From Cohaesibacter gelatinilyticus (GTDB taxonomy: Bacteria > Pseudomonadota > Alphaproteobacteria > Rhizobiales > Cohaesibacteraceae), in contig NZ_OBEL01000002.1 of assembly GCF_900215605.1 (NCBI RefSeq), forward strand, positions 620,001-684,000: DNA of 64,000 nt. Reading direction: 5' to 3'. Every line of letters begins with the position of its first letter. Position 1 is the first letter of the stretch. Shown here one piece after another: positions 43,880 through 51,649 of the stretch. The notes under the pieces were generated by a model that was not told the origin of the DNA, ran no database searches, and saw only the letters and a list, made by a program, of their open reading frames with translations. The translations under genes were made by a program, and so were the position numbers.

Positions 43880-43945
43880 GCCCACTCCCCCTGCATCCCA
43901 CTCGTCATGATACCTCACAGGCAGGGCACAGATGGGAGAGGCAGG
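43880..43945. repeat. GTAC-type hairpin repeat, copy B3 (degenerate; part of a composite element)
   Basis: Starts GCCCACTCCCCCTGCATCCC, with CATGATACC in the centre and GATGGGAGAGGCAG in the right arm; the arms are eroded. The left flank TTAAACGTCCTGAGCCAAGC matches the left flank of B2, and A4 follows as A3 follows B2. It lies upstream of the VWA gene, in a 363-bp divergent region with no other recognised feature. Confidence 0.6.
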
Positions 43946-43957
43946 TGATGCGGGCCT

Positions 43958-43990
43958 AAAGCGTGTTCCCGAAAAGTTGCAGACTTTTAA
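43958..43990. repeat. RIME-like palindromic intergenic repeat, copy A4 (truncated)
   Basis: AAAGCGTGTTCCCGAAAAGT followed by TGCAGACTTTTAA. Its right half (CGGATAAGAACTCGCTT in the others) is replaced by AAATCGGGCGTCCAG, resembling the sequence after copy A3 (AAGTCGGGCATTTAG at 32456). Confidence 0.65.
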
Positions 43991-44194
43991 ATCGGGCGTC
44001 CAGACAAACCTCAAACAAAAAAACAGACATATTCATAATTACCCAAGTCTAAGCATAATCAGACCGGATAGTCGAAATCACATTCTCGTAAAAATACGCA
44101 TATTAACAGACCTGCGCTTGTAAATGACCGGAAAAGACGCATAATTTCCGGAAATTTCCATTCTTTCCAATTGTAGACTTGACCCTTTTCCAGC

Positions 44195-45010
44195 ATGGCC
44201 AATCCCTCAAACTCCAAGCAATCCACCAGCTATGAAGCTTTTGGTGCCTGCCTGACCAAACTGATACGCCAGCGTGGCTTTTCCTCAGATGAACAGCTGG
44301 TTCGAAAGGCCATGCAAGGCCAAAAGGAAGATGGTCCGAAGCTGACCATCCAGCGCCGCACCATCAGCAATTGGCGCAATGGCAAAAGCGCCCCTCGATC
44401 CAAGGATGATCCACGCTTTCAATTGGTGCTGGATGCGTTGAACTTATCCGAAGATCAGCAAGCGGAGCTGCTGAGCCTGCTGGAAAAGCCCTCAGTCACC
44501 ACCTCACAAGAAGCCCAGCCACAGCCGCAAAAACCAAAGCTGTCTGGCCGTCAAAAAAGCATGATGATCGGTGCCGCCATTCTTGGCCTTGGCTTGGTAC
44601 TGGGCATACCTTTTCTCTATTCCGACGATGTGCCCACCTATTTGTCCGAAATCCCAGAAGACGAGCTGCGCCTGTCTGAAAGCGGTTTCGTGCTACCTGC
44701 ATCAGACAAACGGGCAATCGAAGAAAAGGATCTGATTTCACTCACCGGCTGGGAGCTCTATATCGCCCGCAACGAGATCTTCGCTCGCAAGGGTCGTCCC
44801 TTCGTCAAGGACACTTCCATGTGCCTGCAGCGGCATTTTGACAGCTGGGCCAAAAGCGCTGACAAGGCAAATGGCTGGTATAAGAAACAAGCTGGCGGCC
44901 TTTCCTTGAGCGATCTGGAGCATCGCAACACCGAAACCATCCGCACCTATGAATGCACCCAGCGTGGCGGCCAAATGACCTGCACCGGCAAATTGACTCC
45001 ATGCCGTTAG
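44195..45010 (+). CDS. Membrane-tethered HTH protein with YARHG domain
   Basis: 271 residues. A cytoplasmic N-terminal helical domain (about 14-95: FGACLTKLIRQRGFSSDEQL, RTISNWRNGKSAPRSKDDPR) resembles an XRE-type HTH. One membrane span follows at about 121-142 (MMIGAAILGLGLVLGIPFLY). The C-terminal periplasmic part contains a YARHG domain (LTGWELYIARNEIFARKGRP, residues 183-202) and paired cysteines (CLQRHF, CTQRGGQMTCTG, LTPCR). It diverges from the VWA operon, the arrangement of a one-component membrane regulator and its target; that functional link is inference. Start at ATG 44195. Confidence 0.75.
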   Translation: MANPSNSKQSTSYEAFGACLTKLIRQRGFSSDEQLVRKAMQGQKEDGPKLTIQRRTISNWRNGKSAPRSKDDPRFQLVLDALNLSEDQQAELLSLLEKPSVTTSQEAQPQPQKPKLSGRQKSMMIGAAILGLGLVLGIPFLYSDDVPTYLSEIPEDELRLSESGFVLPASDKRAIEEKDLISLTGWELYIARNEIFARKGRPFVKDTSMCLQRHFDSWAKSADKANGWYKKQAGGLSLSDLEHRNTETIRTYECTQRGGQMTCTGKLTPCR

Positions 45011-45029
45011 GCTCAGGATGGGCAACGCC

Positions 45030-45929
45030 TCACCCATCCATCACCAGATTAAGGGTCTGATCGGACAGGCCTATACGGGCCTGAACACCCCAGTCAAAAT
45101 GCAGAAAGTCCTGTTCGATACCATCGGCAAAGATGGTGCCGCCATCATTCATGCGCGAGACCAGAGCGACACCCCCCTGTCCATCCACTTCCCCAAAGGC
45201 CAGATCATTACCTGTTGTGCTACTTGGCCAGGGTTCACGGGTAAAATAGACCGCCCGCTGGTCTTCTGGCGCTATGCTGATGGTTCGATGGGTCGCAGTC
45301 AGGATCGATTTCGCCCACCCCGTCAGACCGGTGCCAGTAGAGACAATCACACCTGAGGAAGATTGATATTCTTCCCTGCCATCAAACTGCATGAGATAGC
45401 GCGCAGACTGATGCGATTGATGCCCGATAAACAATTCATTCAGCGCAACAAGCGACTGCCCATTATCAAGCTTTGCTTCCACCATGGCCCGATGCTGCAG
45501 ACCAATGTCCTGATGGGCCACTTTGGGCAACAGGCTCTTTAATCGTTCCACACCAAGCGAAGTCAAGATGCCCTCACTCTCACCGGGGGCTGGTGTAACT
45601 CCTATCACCGGTTGACCAGACAGATATTTGGCAAGATTGGCGACCAGTCCATCCTGTCCGATTGCAATCACAATATCACGCTGCGAAAACAGAAATCGGT
45701 CCAGGTCATCTCGCATGATATGAGTGATCGTCCATTCCTCCGGTACCGCTTGTTTGGCAGCGGTCAATGCCGCTACCAATTGCTCGCTTTGCTGTTCCAA
45801 TCTGGCAAGGTTCTGTCCTCTCTGTTTGAGAAAGAACTCCGCCTGCCCTCGTGTGCCATGCAACGCCAAAAAGCGTTCGAACTCGGAAGGCCGCGTGACC
45901 AGAACAACACGGGGGGCCAGACTGGTCAT
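45030..45929 (-). CDS. NAD-kinase-like protein with altered GGDG motif
   Basis: 299 residues of the NAD kinase/diacylglycerol-kinase-like fold. FSQRDIVIAIGQDGLVANLA holds GQDG (91-94) where NAD kinases have GGDG; LVALNELFIG carries the NE pair (164-165), and SSSGVIVSTGTGLTGWAKSI (191-210) matches the SGL-x-V-S-T-x-T-G-S-T-A motif with changes. It has an N-terminal extension of about 80 residues with an EQQSEQLVAALTA helix. It may therefore be an active NAD kinase of a divergent subgroup or an NAD(P)-binding sensor. The start overlaps the SPFH stop by ATGA, so it is second in that operon. Confidence 0.75.
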   Translation of the reverse strand: MTSLAPRVVLVTRPSEFERFLALHGTRGQAEFFLKQRGQNLARLEQQSEQLVAALTAAKQAVPEEWTITHIMRDDLDRFLFSQRDIVIAIGQDGLVANLAKYLSGQPVIGVTPAPGESEGILTSLGVERLKSLLPKVAHQDIGLQHRAMVEAKLDNGQSLVALNELFIGHQSHQSARYLMQFDGREEYQSSSGVIVSTGTGLTGWAKSILTATHRTISIAPEDQRAVYFTREPWPSSTTGNDLAFGEVDGQGGVALVSRMNDGGTIFADGIEQDFLHFDWGVQARIGLSDQTLNLVMDG

Positions 45930-46963
45930 GACTTTGCTCGCATGTCTTTAGGAACGGCATCCTTGCTCAGCAAGCCACCAAACTGGCCAATCAGTCCGGC
46001 CAGCATATCGGGTGTCACCGTCAGATTGTCGATGGTCTTCACGCTGCCTGCAAATTCCTGAGCAGCCATGGCCATAAGCACATCAGAGGGGACATCACCA
46101 AAGATCTGCATGCGCGCGCCTTCCGCCTCCACCTTGGCCATTTCCACCGCCCGAATGCTCTGAGCTTCAGCCTCGGCCAAAACGGTCTTCATCTCTGCAT
46201 CAGCCAGAGCACTGACCTTTCGAGTAGCAGTGCTAGCCTCCACCCGGAAACGCTCATTGGCACTTTCCCTGTCAATCAGATCCTTTTGCTGGGCAGCCAA
46301 TTCAATCTGGTTGGTCAGTTCGTTCTCGGCGATGGCTCTTTCCTTCTCCACTGCTAGCGCTCGCCGGGCAAAAGAGGCCTCATCAGCTTGTTGCTGAAGG
46401 CTTTCATAGGTGGGCGCTTGCAGTGCACGGGCCAGTTCACTGCTTGGGGCAAGGCTGGATATGGTCACGCTTACCGCTTCGAGACCGATCTTGAGCAGAC
46501 TTTGTTCATTGACCAGACTATTTGCCACCATCTCTTGTAAAGGCGCAATACCGGCACTTAGCAGCGCCCGCACGCCCTGCTCTTGCAAGTAGGCAAAGAT
46601 CGCTTGCCGCGCCAAGCCCATCAGCACGGCCTCGATCTGATCAAGAGGCCTGCGCGTGGGTAAGCCCTTTTTCAAATCAATGGTGAAGTCGACCCGGTCA
46701 CCCAATATTTGCGGGTCCAGAACCCGCCAAACAACAGTACCCTGCACAGTCAATTCCTGAAAGTCCTCAGACTGCCCCCTGAGTATGAACGGCATGTGCC
46801 GGTCATCAAGCGGCACCTCGGTGATGGATGCACCATCGGGAGCAAACCAGAAAGCCAGACCCCGACCATCCTGAACCCGCTGTCCATTGCGGAAATACTG
46901 GATGTAGGAAGATGCATCTGCGCGCAATTGTCTTACAAACGGATAGGTCTTGATCTGTGCCAT
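45926..46963 (-). CDS. SPFH/Band-7 domain protein
   Basis: 345 residues. SPFH domain about 1-200: IQYFRNGQRVQDGRGLAFWF, LTVQGTVVWRVLDPQILGDR, ARQAIFAYLQEQGVRALLSA. A helical, coiled-coil region at 200-300 follows (SFARRALAVEKERAIAENEL, MKTVLAEAEAQSIRAVEMAK), ending with a Leu/Gly-rich segment (DMLAGLIGQFGGLLS). No strong membrane anchor is seen at the N-terminus, so association with membrane is uncertain. ATG 46963 is 9 bp after AAGGAG; the frame extends upstream to 47020 but that region carries the operator. First gene of the operon with the NAD-kinase-like gene, divergent from NrtR. Confidence 0.82.
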   Translation of the reverse strand: MAQIKTYPFVRQLRADASSYIQYFRNGQRVQDGRGLAFWFAPDGASITEVPLDDRHMPFILRGQSEDFQELTVQGTVVWRVLDPQILGDRVDFTIDLKKGLPTRRPLDQIEAVLMGLARQAIFAYLQEQGVRALLSAGIAPLQEMVANSLVNEQSLLKIGLEAVSVTISSLAPSSELARALQAPTYESLQQQADEASFARRALAVEKERAIAENELTNQIELAAQQKDLIDRESANERFRVEASTATRKVSALADAEMKTVLAEAEAQSIRAVEMAKVEAEGARMQIFGDVPSDVLMAMAAQEFAGSVKTIDNLTVTPDMLAGLIGQFGGLLSKDAVPKDMRAKS

Positions 46964-47029
46964 TGTCTTACTCCTTGGCAAATTGTCACCCACATCAGGA
47001 CTTTGCTCTTGTCGATGCATTATCCCAAT

Positions 47030-47099
47030 GTTAGTGTCACAGCAACACTAACTTAATTGGTGTTGAAATAACACTATCTAGTTTGCGTTGTCAATACAC
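47030..47099. promoter_or_regulatory. Three GTGT-N7-ACAC operators, probable NrtR sites
   Basis: Site 1: GTTAGTGT-CACAGCA-ACACTAAC (47030-47052), perfect inverted repeat. Site 2: TGGTGT-TGAAATA-ACACTA (47058-47076), one mismatch. Site 3: GCGT-TGTCAAT-ACAC (47085-47099), degenerate, 21 bp before the Nudix gene start. Centres fall near 47041, 47067 and 47092, i.e. about 25-26 bp apart. The region lies between the divergent SPFH operon and the NrtR-like gene. Recognition by that protein is inferred from position and from the similarity of ACACTAA arms to NrtR sites as I remember them. Confidence 0.7.
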
Positions 47100-47119
47100 T
47101 TACTCGAAAAGCAGCTATC

Positions 47120-47788
47120 ATGAGCTATACCTACGCCTATCCTCACCCTGCGGTAACGACAGACATCGTTGTTTTTACAGTAGAAAATAACAAATTGAGG
47201 GTTCTCCTCATCCAACGAAAACTCGATCCTCATCAGGGGAATTGGGCCTTGCCGGGAGGATTTCTGGATATTGATGAGAGCATCGACACCTGCGCCGCAA
47301 GAGAGTTGAAAGAGGAAACAGGGCTTGAAGATATCTTCCTCGAACAGCTCTACACCTTTGGCGCACCTGATCGCGACCCTCGCGAACGCGTTATAAGCAT
47401 CGCCTATTATGCCCTGATGCCACTGCAAGGCGTGGAGCTGAAATCGGGATCGGATGCTGCAGATGCCAGATGGTTTGATATTGATGCCTTGCCCAAATTG
47501 GCCTTCGACCACGACGAGATCATAAAGCTTGCCCGCGAACGGCTTACCGCCAAAATGGACTATTCCACGCTCGGCCTCATGTTCATGCCGCAAAGCTTTA
47601 CCTTGTCCGAAGTGCAATCTCTTTATGAAATTGTCTCGGGACAGGAGCGAGACAAGCGCAATTTTCGCAAATGGCTGCTCGGGCTTGAATGCCTGATCGA
47701 GACAGGCGAAAAGAAGTCTGTCGGAGCCCACCGCCCGGCCATGCTCTATCGCCTCAAAGATCCTGACAATCTAATCATCACCAAATGA
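47120..47788 (+). CDS. NrtR-type Nudix regulator of NAD metabolism
   Basis: 222 residues. The Nudix box is intact (G47-x5-E53-x7-R61-E62-L-x-E65-E66-x-G68-L, in FLDIDESIDTCAARELKEET), so ADP-ribose pyrophosphatase activity is possible; many NrtR proteins have lost it. The C-terminal winged helix carries the NrtR signature: FMPQSFTLSEVQSLYEIVSG followed by QERDKRNFRKWLL. NrtR senses ADP-ribose and represses NAD genes. Here the neighbour is an SPFH/NAD-kinase-like operon rather than nadA-E or pncB. Start ATG 47120, no strong ribosome site visible. Confidence 0.85.
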   Translation: MSYTYAYPHPAVTTDIVVFTVENNKLRVLLIQRKLDPHQGNWALPGGFLDIDESIDTCAARELKEETGLEDIFLEQLYTFGAPDRDPRERVISIAYYALMPLQGVELKSGSDAADARWFDIDALPKLAFDHDEIIKLARERLTAKMDYSTLGLMFMPQSFTLSEVQSLYEIVSGQERDKRNFRKWLLGLECLIETGEKKSVGAHRPAMLYRLKDPDNLIITK

Positions 47789-47889
47789 TGTAACTACGGC
47801 TCCAAGACCCCAAAGTTGCCGCAAAGATCGGACAGACTGCCTTCTTAATTCTTCCCCTCGTTGATATGAGAGCATGAAGGTTTAGAACA

Positions 47890-48342
47890 ATGTCTGTATT
47901 GATAAGATCAACCCTTCTGGTGATGGCAGCCAGCTTGTCATTATTTGCGGGCGCGGGTGCTACCCTTGCCGACCCTGCCGAAGCCGTGACTGCACTGAAT
48001 GTGCGTACTGGCCCCGGAGCAAGATTTCACAGAATAGCAACCTTGGGCCCGGGCGAGCCGGTCCATATCAGAGAATGCGTGCGCAATGGCTGGTGCGAAA
48101 TCAATTTCCGCCATCGCATCGGTTGGGTGTCCGGCCGATATCTGGATGTCTATGACGAAGAGCCCATCTATGTCGCGCCCCCTCCCCCTCGTCGCACCGT
48201 CATCATTGAGGTGCCCGAAGAGGACTATTATGATGAGTCGGACGAAGTCATCGTGATCCAACGATCTGAACCGGATGTCATCATCACAAATCCCGACATC
48301 TATGATGATGACGACCCACTGATCGTCACTCTCGACGATTAA
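47890..48342 (+). CDS. Exported SH3-domain protein with acidic C-terminus
   Basis: 150 residues. Signal peptide 1-27 (LLVMAASLSLFAGAGATLAD). A bacterial SH3b domain at about 31-90: VTALNVRTGPGARFHRIATL, GPGEPVHIRECVRNGWCEIN, HRIGWVSGRYLDVY. The tail (EEPIYVAPPPPRRTVIIEVP, PDIYDDDDPLIVTLDD) is proline-rich then very acidic. Similar in overall plan to the SH3 protein at 41625-42035 but on the other strand and not in that operon. Likely peptidoglycan-associated. Confidence 0.8.
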   Translation: MSVLIRSTLLVMAASLSLFAGAGATLADPAEAVTALNVRTGPGARFHRIATLGPGEPVHIRECVRNGWCEINFRHRIGWVSGRYLDVYDEEPIYVAPPPPRRTVIIEVPEEDYYDESDEVIVIQRSEPDVIITNPDIYDDDDPLIVTLDD

Positions 48343-48724
48343 TACCTCATCTGCAAAATCAATATGGTAGGGCTTTGGGAAAGTCCCACCATATCTATAA
48401 GCCAGCATAATACCACCACCTCGAAAGCTGCATATTTCCAATGGTCATCATCGGATGAAGAAGAATATTGTCCTTTCTTTTCCAGCCGATCATTTGATGA
48501 TCCAAAATCCATATTTCTGGATCAAACTTTCTACCCCGGCTCGAGCATCTGCTCCATTGTTCAAGCATCTTGCAAGGAATGATCGAGACCATGTCTTGCT
48601 GTCTGCCATTTCAATGAAATTCATGAGATTGAACAGCCAGACCATGCACGAAATCTCGATCCTTCCTTGATCTCCAAACCTGATGCAGCGCCCTCGCTCA
48701 TCCCTCAATCCCGGAAAAATCAAG
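48343..48724. other. Intergenic region of 382 bp, no gene recognised
   Basis: Between the SH3 gene and the azoreductase gene, both on the plus strand. Apart from the stem-loop at 48362-48394 I see no convincing reading frame with a ribosome site, and no RNA gene. Confidence 0.55.
48362..48394. terminator. Stem-loop downstream of the exported SH3 gene
   Basis: ATATGGTAGGGCTTT (48362-48376) faces AAAGTCCCACCATAT (48380-48394) with two G-U-type mismatches and a three-nucleotide GGG A-type loop. It is 20 bp past the stop at 48342. No T-run follows, so it is a weak or rho-assisted terminator candidate. Confidence 0.45.
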
Positions 48725-49276
48725 ATGAAGATATTGGAAATTCAAGCATCGGCCCGTTCCGAAGGCTCCATCACCCGCGCCCTGACACAAAAGATGATTG
48801 CACAACTGACCACGGCCCATAAAACCGAGGTGCTTACCCGCAATCTGGCCGAGGGCATCCCCTTTGTAACCAATGACTGGATCAACAATGATGATCTGGC
48901 ACGAAAAACAAGCAACACTTTGATTGACGAGTTGGAATGGGCTGATAGTCTCGTTATCGGCCTGCCAATTTACAATTTCGGAATGCCAGCCAGTTTCAAG
49001 GCCTGGTTTGATCAGATTGCCATGGCGGGGCGCACGTTCCAATATAAAGACGGCTGGCCTGTTGGCAAACTCAAGGACAGGCCTACCTGGGTCATCATTG
49101 CCTCCGACGGCGTCCCTGTGGGCTCAGAATATGACTTTGCCACCCCCTGGTTACAAACCGCCTTCAAGATGGTGGGTATCAATGACATCCGTTTCATCAA
49201 TGCCGACGGACATCTTCTGGATGATCAATGTATAAAACAGGCTGAGACCTTCATCAGCAATTTGCAGATCAGTTAG
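48725..49276 (+). CDS. FMN-dependent NADH-azoreductase-like flavoprotein
   Basis: 183 residues, flavodoxin-like fold: MKILEIQASARSEGSITRAL with the phosphate loop SARSEGS, then DSLVIGLPIYNFGMPASFKA binding flavin (PIYNFGMP), DQIAMAGRTFQY, and WVIIASDGVPVGSEY. AzoR enzymes reduce quinones and azo compounds with NAD(P)H. Start at ATG 48725 after GGAAAA; a longer frame begins at 48683. The stop TAG overlaps the beginning of the solitary repeat end at 49275. It faces the SDR gene across a terminator. Confidence 0.82.
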   Translation: MKILEIQASARSEGSITRALTQKMIAQLTTAHKTEVLTRNLAEGIPFVTNDWINNDDLARKTSNTLIDELEWADSLVIGLPIYNFGMPASFKAWFDQIAMAGRTFQYKDGWPVGKLKDRPTWVIIASDGVPVGSEYDFATPWLQTAFKMVGINDIRFINADGHLLDDQCIKQAETFISNLQIS

Positions 49277-49302
49277 GACGTAAACTCATAAATATGGTGC
49301 AT
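49275..49302. repeat. Solitary end of the 938-1097 element type
   Basis: AGGACGTAAACTCATAAATA then TGGTGCAT, matching the left end of the element at 938 (AGGACGTAGACTCATAAATG, CGATGCAT) with few differences. No matching second end is found nearby, so it is a remnant. Its first bases form the last two bases of the azoreductase stop codon TAG. Confidence 0.6.
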
Positions 49303-49311
49303 TCTCAAAGC

Positions 49312-49340
49312 GCTGCCGGGGCACAAACAGCCCCGGCAGC
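49312..49340. terminator. Bidirectional terminator between azoreductase and SDR genes
   Basis: Perfect 11-bp arms GCTGCCGGGGC (49312-49322) and GCCCCGGCAGC (49330-49340), 7-nt loop, followed by TTT on the plus strand; the minus strand has GCTTTGAGA after the stem. Strong GC-rich hairpin between convergent genes. Confidence 0.7.
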
Positions 49341-49350
49341 TTTCATCAAT

Positions 49351-50160
49351 CTATCGCGTCACAAACCCGCCATTGACAAAGAAAGTCTGTCCGGTTGCCC
49401 AACCTGCCGCATCACTGGCAAGAAAGACAATCCAGGGGGTGATGTCCTCGACCTTTCCCAGTCGGTTGGTCACACTGGCACTGGCCAACCACGCTAGTGT
49501 TTCTTCTGTTTCAGCGTCTCTGAGAAATGGCGTATCCAATGGACCCGGACACACCGTATTCACCGTAATGCCTCTGGATCCCACCTCCTTTGCCAACGCT
49601 TTGGAGAAATCCTCCAAAGGTGCCTTGGAACCGGAATAGGCACTGTAATATCCGGTGAAAGCACCAAGCAAGCTGGTGCCAATATTGATGATGCGCCCAT
49701 CATTGCTTACACGTTTGGCCGCTTCACGCATCAGAAAGAAGGCAGATTTGGTATTGAGTTGGAAGAGTGCATCATATTGTGCTTCACTCACCTCATGCAT
49801 TGGTGCTTTATGCATCTTGCCTGCGTTATTCACCAGGATATCAAGAGCACCATAGTCGGCCTCAATATGATCAAATAACAACTCGACTTCCTTCAGCGAC
49901 GTCAGATCAGCCTGTATCGAGGAAACCCGTCCACCAAAATCCCGAAGGCTTTGCTCCAGATTGGCAGCATCTTCCTTCGACGCATTGCTATGATAATGAA
50001 TAATGACATCTGCACCTGCTTGCGCCAATGCTCTGGCAAAGCCCGCTCCCAGATTTCGGGATGCACCCGTAACAAGAGCGATTTTACCTTTCAAGGGATT
50101 TGCAAATATGCTCGCCTGCCCTGATGCAGACACAGGTATCTTGTTTGGCATTTCAGGCAT
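49351..50160 (-). CDS. Short-chain dehydrogenase/reductase (SDR)
   Basis: About 269 residues. ALVTGASRNLGAGFARALAQ gives the GxxxGxG-type motif (spelled GASRNLG), then ILVNNAGKMHKAPM, IINIGTSLLGAFTGYYSAYS (Ser/Tyr region) and KAPLEDFSKALAKEVGSRG, C-terminus WATGQTFFVNGGF. ATG 50160 is 8 bp after AAAGG; ATG 50175 is another in-frame choice. It follows the SnoaL-like gene on the same strand (44 bp) and the two probably form an operon controlled by the LysR gene at 50665. Substrate unknown. Confidence 0.83.
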   Translation of the reverse strand: MPEMPNKIPVSASGQASIFANPLKGKIALVTGASRNLGAGFARALAQAGADVIIHYHSNASKEDAANLEQSLRDFGGRVSSIQADLTSLKEVELLFDHIEADYGALDILVNNAGKMHKAPMHEVSEAQYDALFQLNTKSAFFLMREAAKRVSNDGRIINIGTSLLGAFTGYYSAYSGSKAPLEDFSKALAKEVGSRGITVNTVCPGPLDTPFLRDAETEETLAWLASASVTNRLGKVEDITPWIVFLASDAAGWATGQTFFVNGGFVTR

Positions 50161-50204
50161 GATCAGCCTTTCCAATCATGAAAATCAATAGGTGAATGAA
50201 AAGA

Positions 50205-50576
50205 TCAGGCAGCAGCAAAGGCTCTGTCCAGAAGACCGGTTTCAGCATGCTGCTTGACGCTGGTGACCAATCCGCCATCCAGCGTCCAAACATGGGTGAA
50301 CGGAACAGCAAATTCCTCATTTTCTGCCTTGACGCGTCCCATATAGCGACCAATGACAACAACCTTGTTTTTCTCTTCCAGGATCAAGTCACGCTCTACA
50401 CGGAACTCACAAAACATGGGCATCAACTTTGCGAAAAAATTCTCATAGACATCCTTTGGTCCTTGATAGACCCCTGCACAGGGGAAACTCTCGCAAATAG
50501 AAAAACTGACAGTGTCAGCAAAAAGAGCGGGATCCCGTGTTTCATACCAGGCGATGACAAGCTCTGAAGAATTCAT
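50205..50576 (-). CDS. SnoaL-like/NTF2-fold protein
   Basis: 123 residues. The cone-shaped alpha+beta barrel family is suggested by IAWYETRDPALFADTVSFSI, PCAGVYQGPKDVYENFFAKL, KVVVIGRYMGRVKAENEEFA and VPFTHVWTLDGGLVTSVKQH. ATG 50576 is 6 bp after AAAGGAAT; the frame extends upstream to 50738 into the divergent LysR gene, which is not supported. Members of this fold often act as isomerases or bind small metabolites, but no catalytic residues can be asserted. It is first in the pair with the SDR gene. Confidence 0.78.
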   Translation of the reverse strand: MNSSELVIAWYETRDPALFADTVSFSICESFPCAGVYQGPKDVYENFFAKLMPMFCEFRVERDLILEEKNKVVVIGRYMGRVKAENEEFAVPFTHVWTLDGGLVTSVKQHAETGLLDRAFAAA

Positions 50577-50664
50577 GATAATTCCTTTGAATGATTGAGA
50601 GACTTGTAGTATGTCATCGAAAAGATATGCGGAAAAATCGATTGTTATGCTCGGAGGTATTGAT

Positions 50665-51582
50665 TTGAACGATATCAAAGGAATCGATCTCAATCTTCTC
50701 AAGGCATTCGTGGTGCTTTTGGAAGAGCGCAACGTCACCTATGCTGCTGATCGGCTGAGGCGAGGACAGTCGGCCACCAGCGGTATGTTGGCAAGACTTC
50801 GCGATATGCTGGGAGATGAGGTCCTTGTACGTTCCGGTCGCGATATGGTGCCGACACCGCGCGCTCAGGAATTGCTGCTGGAAATCAAACCAATGCTGGA
50901 GCGTCTGTCAGTCATCCTGAATCACGCTCCCTCTTTTGATCCTCGCAAGACAAAGCGACAATTTCGCATCGGTTTACCAGATGATCTGGAACTGGCACTT
51001 TTACCTTCGCTCTCAAATGCTATTGCAAAAGAAGCACCAAACGCCCAGATCCTTGTGAAATCCATCGACTATGAAACGGTTTGTGAAGCAATCGACAAGA
51101 ATGAAATCGATCTTGCTGTCACCGTATATGAAGAACCACAAGAATCCTGGCATAGCATTGATATAGTAGGAGACACGCGTTTTGCCTGTGTTTTCGCGCC
51201 AGAAACCCTTCTGGCAGATCCGCAAGATCTGGAGGATTTTGTGCAGGCCCGTCATGCGCTTGTCTCTGTCGTCGGCGATGCCCAAGGCATTGTCGACATA
51301 TCCTTGCAGCAGATATCCAGAATGCGCAAAATCAGTTTTGTGGTGCCGCATTTCATGGCCCTGCCCCCGCTCCTTCAGGCCATGGATCTGATTGCCACCG
51401 TTCCCGATTATGTGGCGGCCCGGTTTGTTCAGGATTTTGATCTCTCCATGTGTGCACCTCCTATCGATCTGCCACCCTACCCGATCAAGATGATGTGGCA
51501 TCGCATACGCGAGCGCGACAATGCAGACATCTGGTTCCGCTCTCTTGTGAAACGAGAATTGAAACAGGTGTTATTGTCATGA
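50665..51582 (+). CDS. LysR family regulator (probable TTG start)
   Basis: 305 residues if started at TTG 50665, which has GGAGG 7 bp upstream; in-frame ATGs at 50647 and 50611 lack such a site. HTH: IDLNLLKAFVVLLEERNVTY, AADRLRRGQSATSGMLARLR, DMLGDEVLVRSGRDMVPTPR. Effector domain from FDPRKTKRQFRIGLPDDLEL. The helix sequence (RGQSATSGML) resembles NodD/LeuO-like LysR proteins. It is divergent from the SnoaL-SDR pair and 67 bp upstream of the AraC gene, so may control either. Confidence 0.8.
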   Translation: MNDIKGIDLNLLKAFVVLLEERNVTYAADRLRRGQSATSGMLARLRDMLGDEVLVRSGRDMVPTPRAQELLLEIKPMLERLSVILNHAPSFDPRKTKRQFRIGLPDDLELALLPSLSNAIAKEAPNAQILVKSIDYETVCEAIDKNEIDLAVTVYEEPQESWHSIDIVGDTRFACVFAPETLLADPQDLEDFVQARHALVSVVGDAQGIVDISLQQISRMRKISFVVPHFMALPPLLQAMDLIATVPDYVAARFVQDFDLSMCAPPIDLPPYPIKMMWHRIRERDNADIWFRSLVKRELKQVLLS

Positions 51583-51649
51583 CCTCACATCAAGACAAAC
51601 CGATGATCCATTCAGGACTTGAGAAATCGATGCAGGAAGGACAACAGCC

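Noticed and set aside
45016-45039. GGATGGG/CCCATCC hairpin at the convergent ends of the YARHG and NAD-kinase-like genes
   Set aside because: Short arms overlapping a coding end and no T-run; too weak to list as a terminator.
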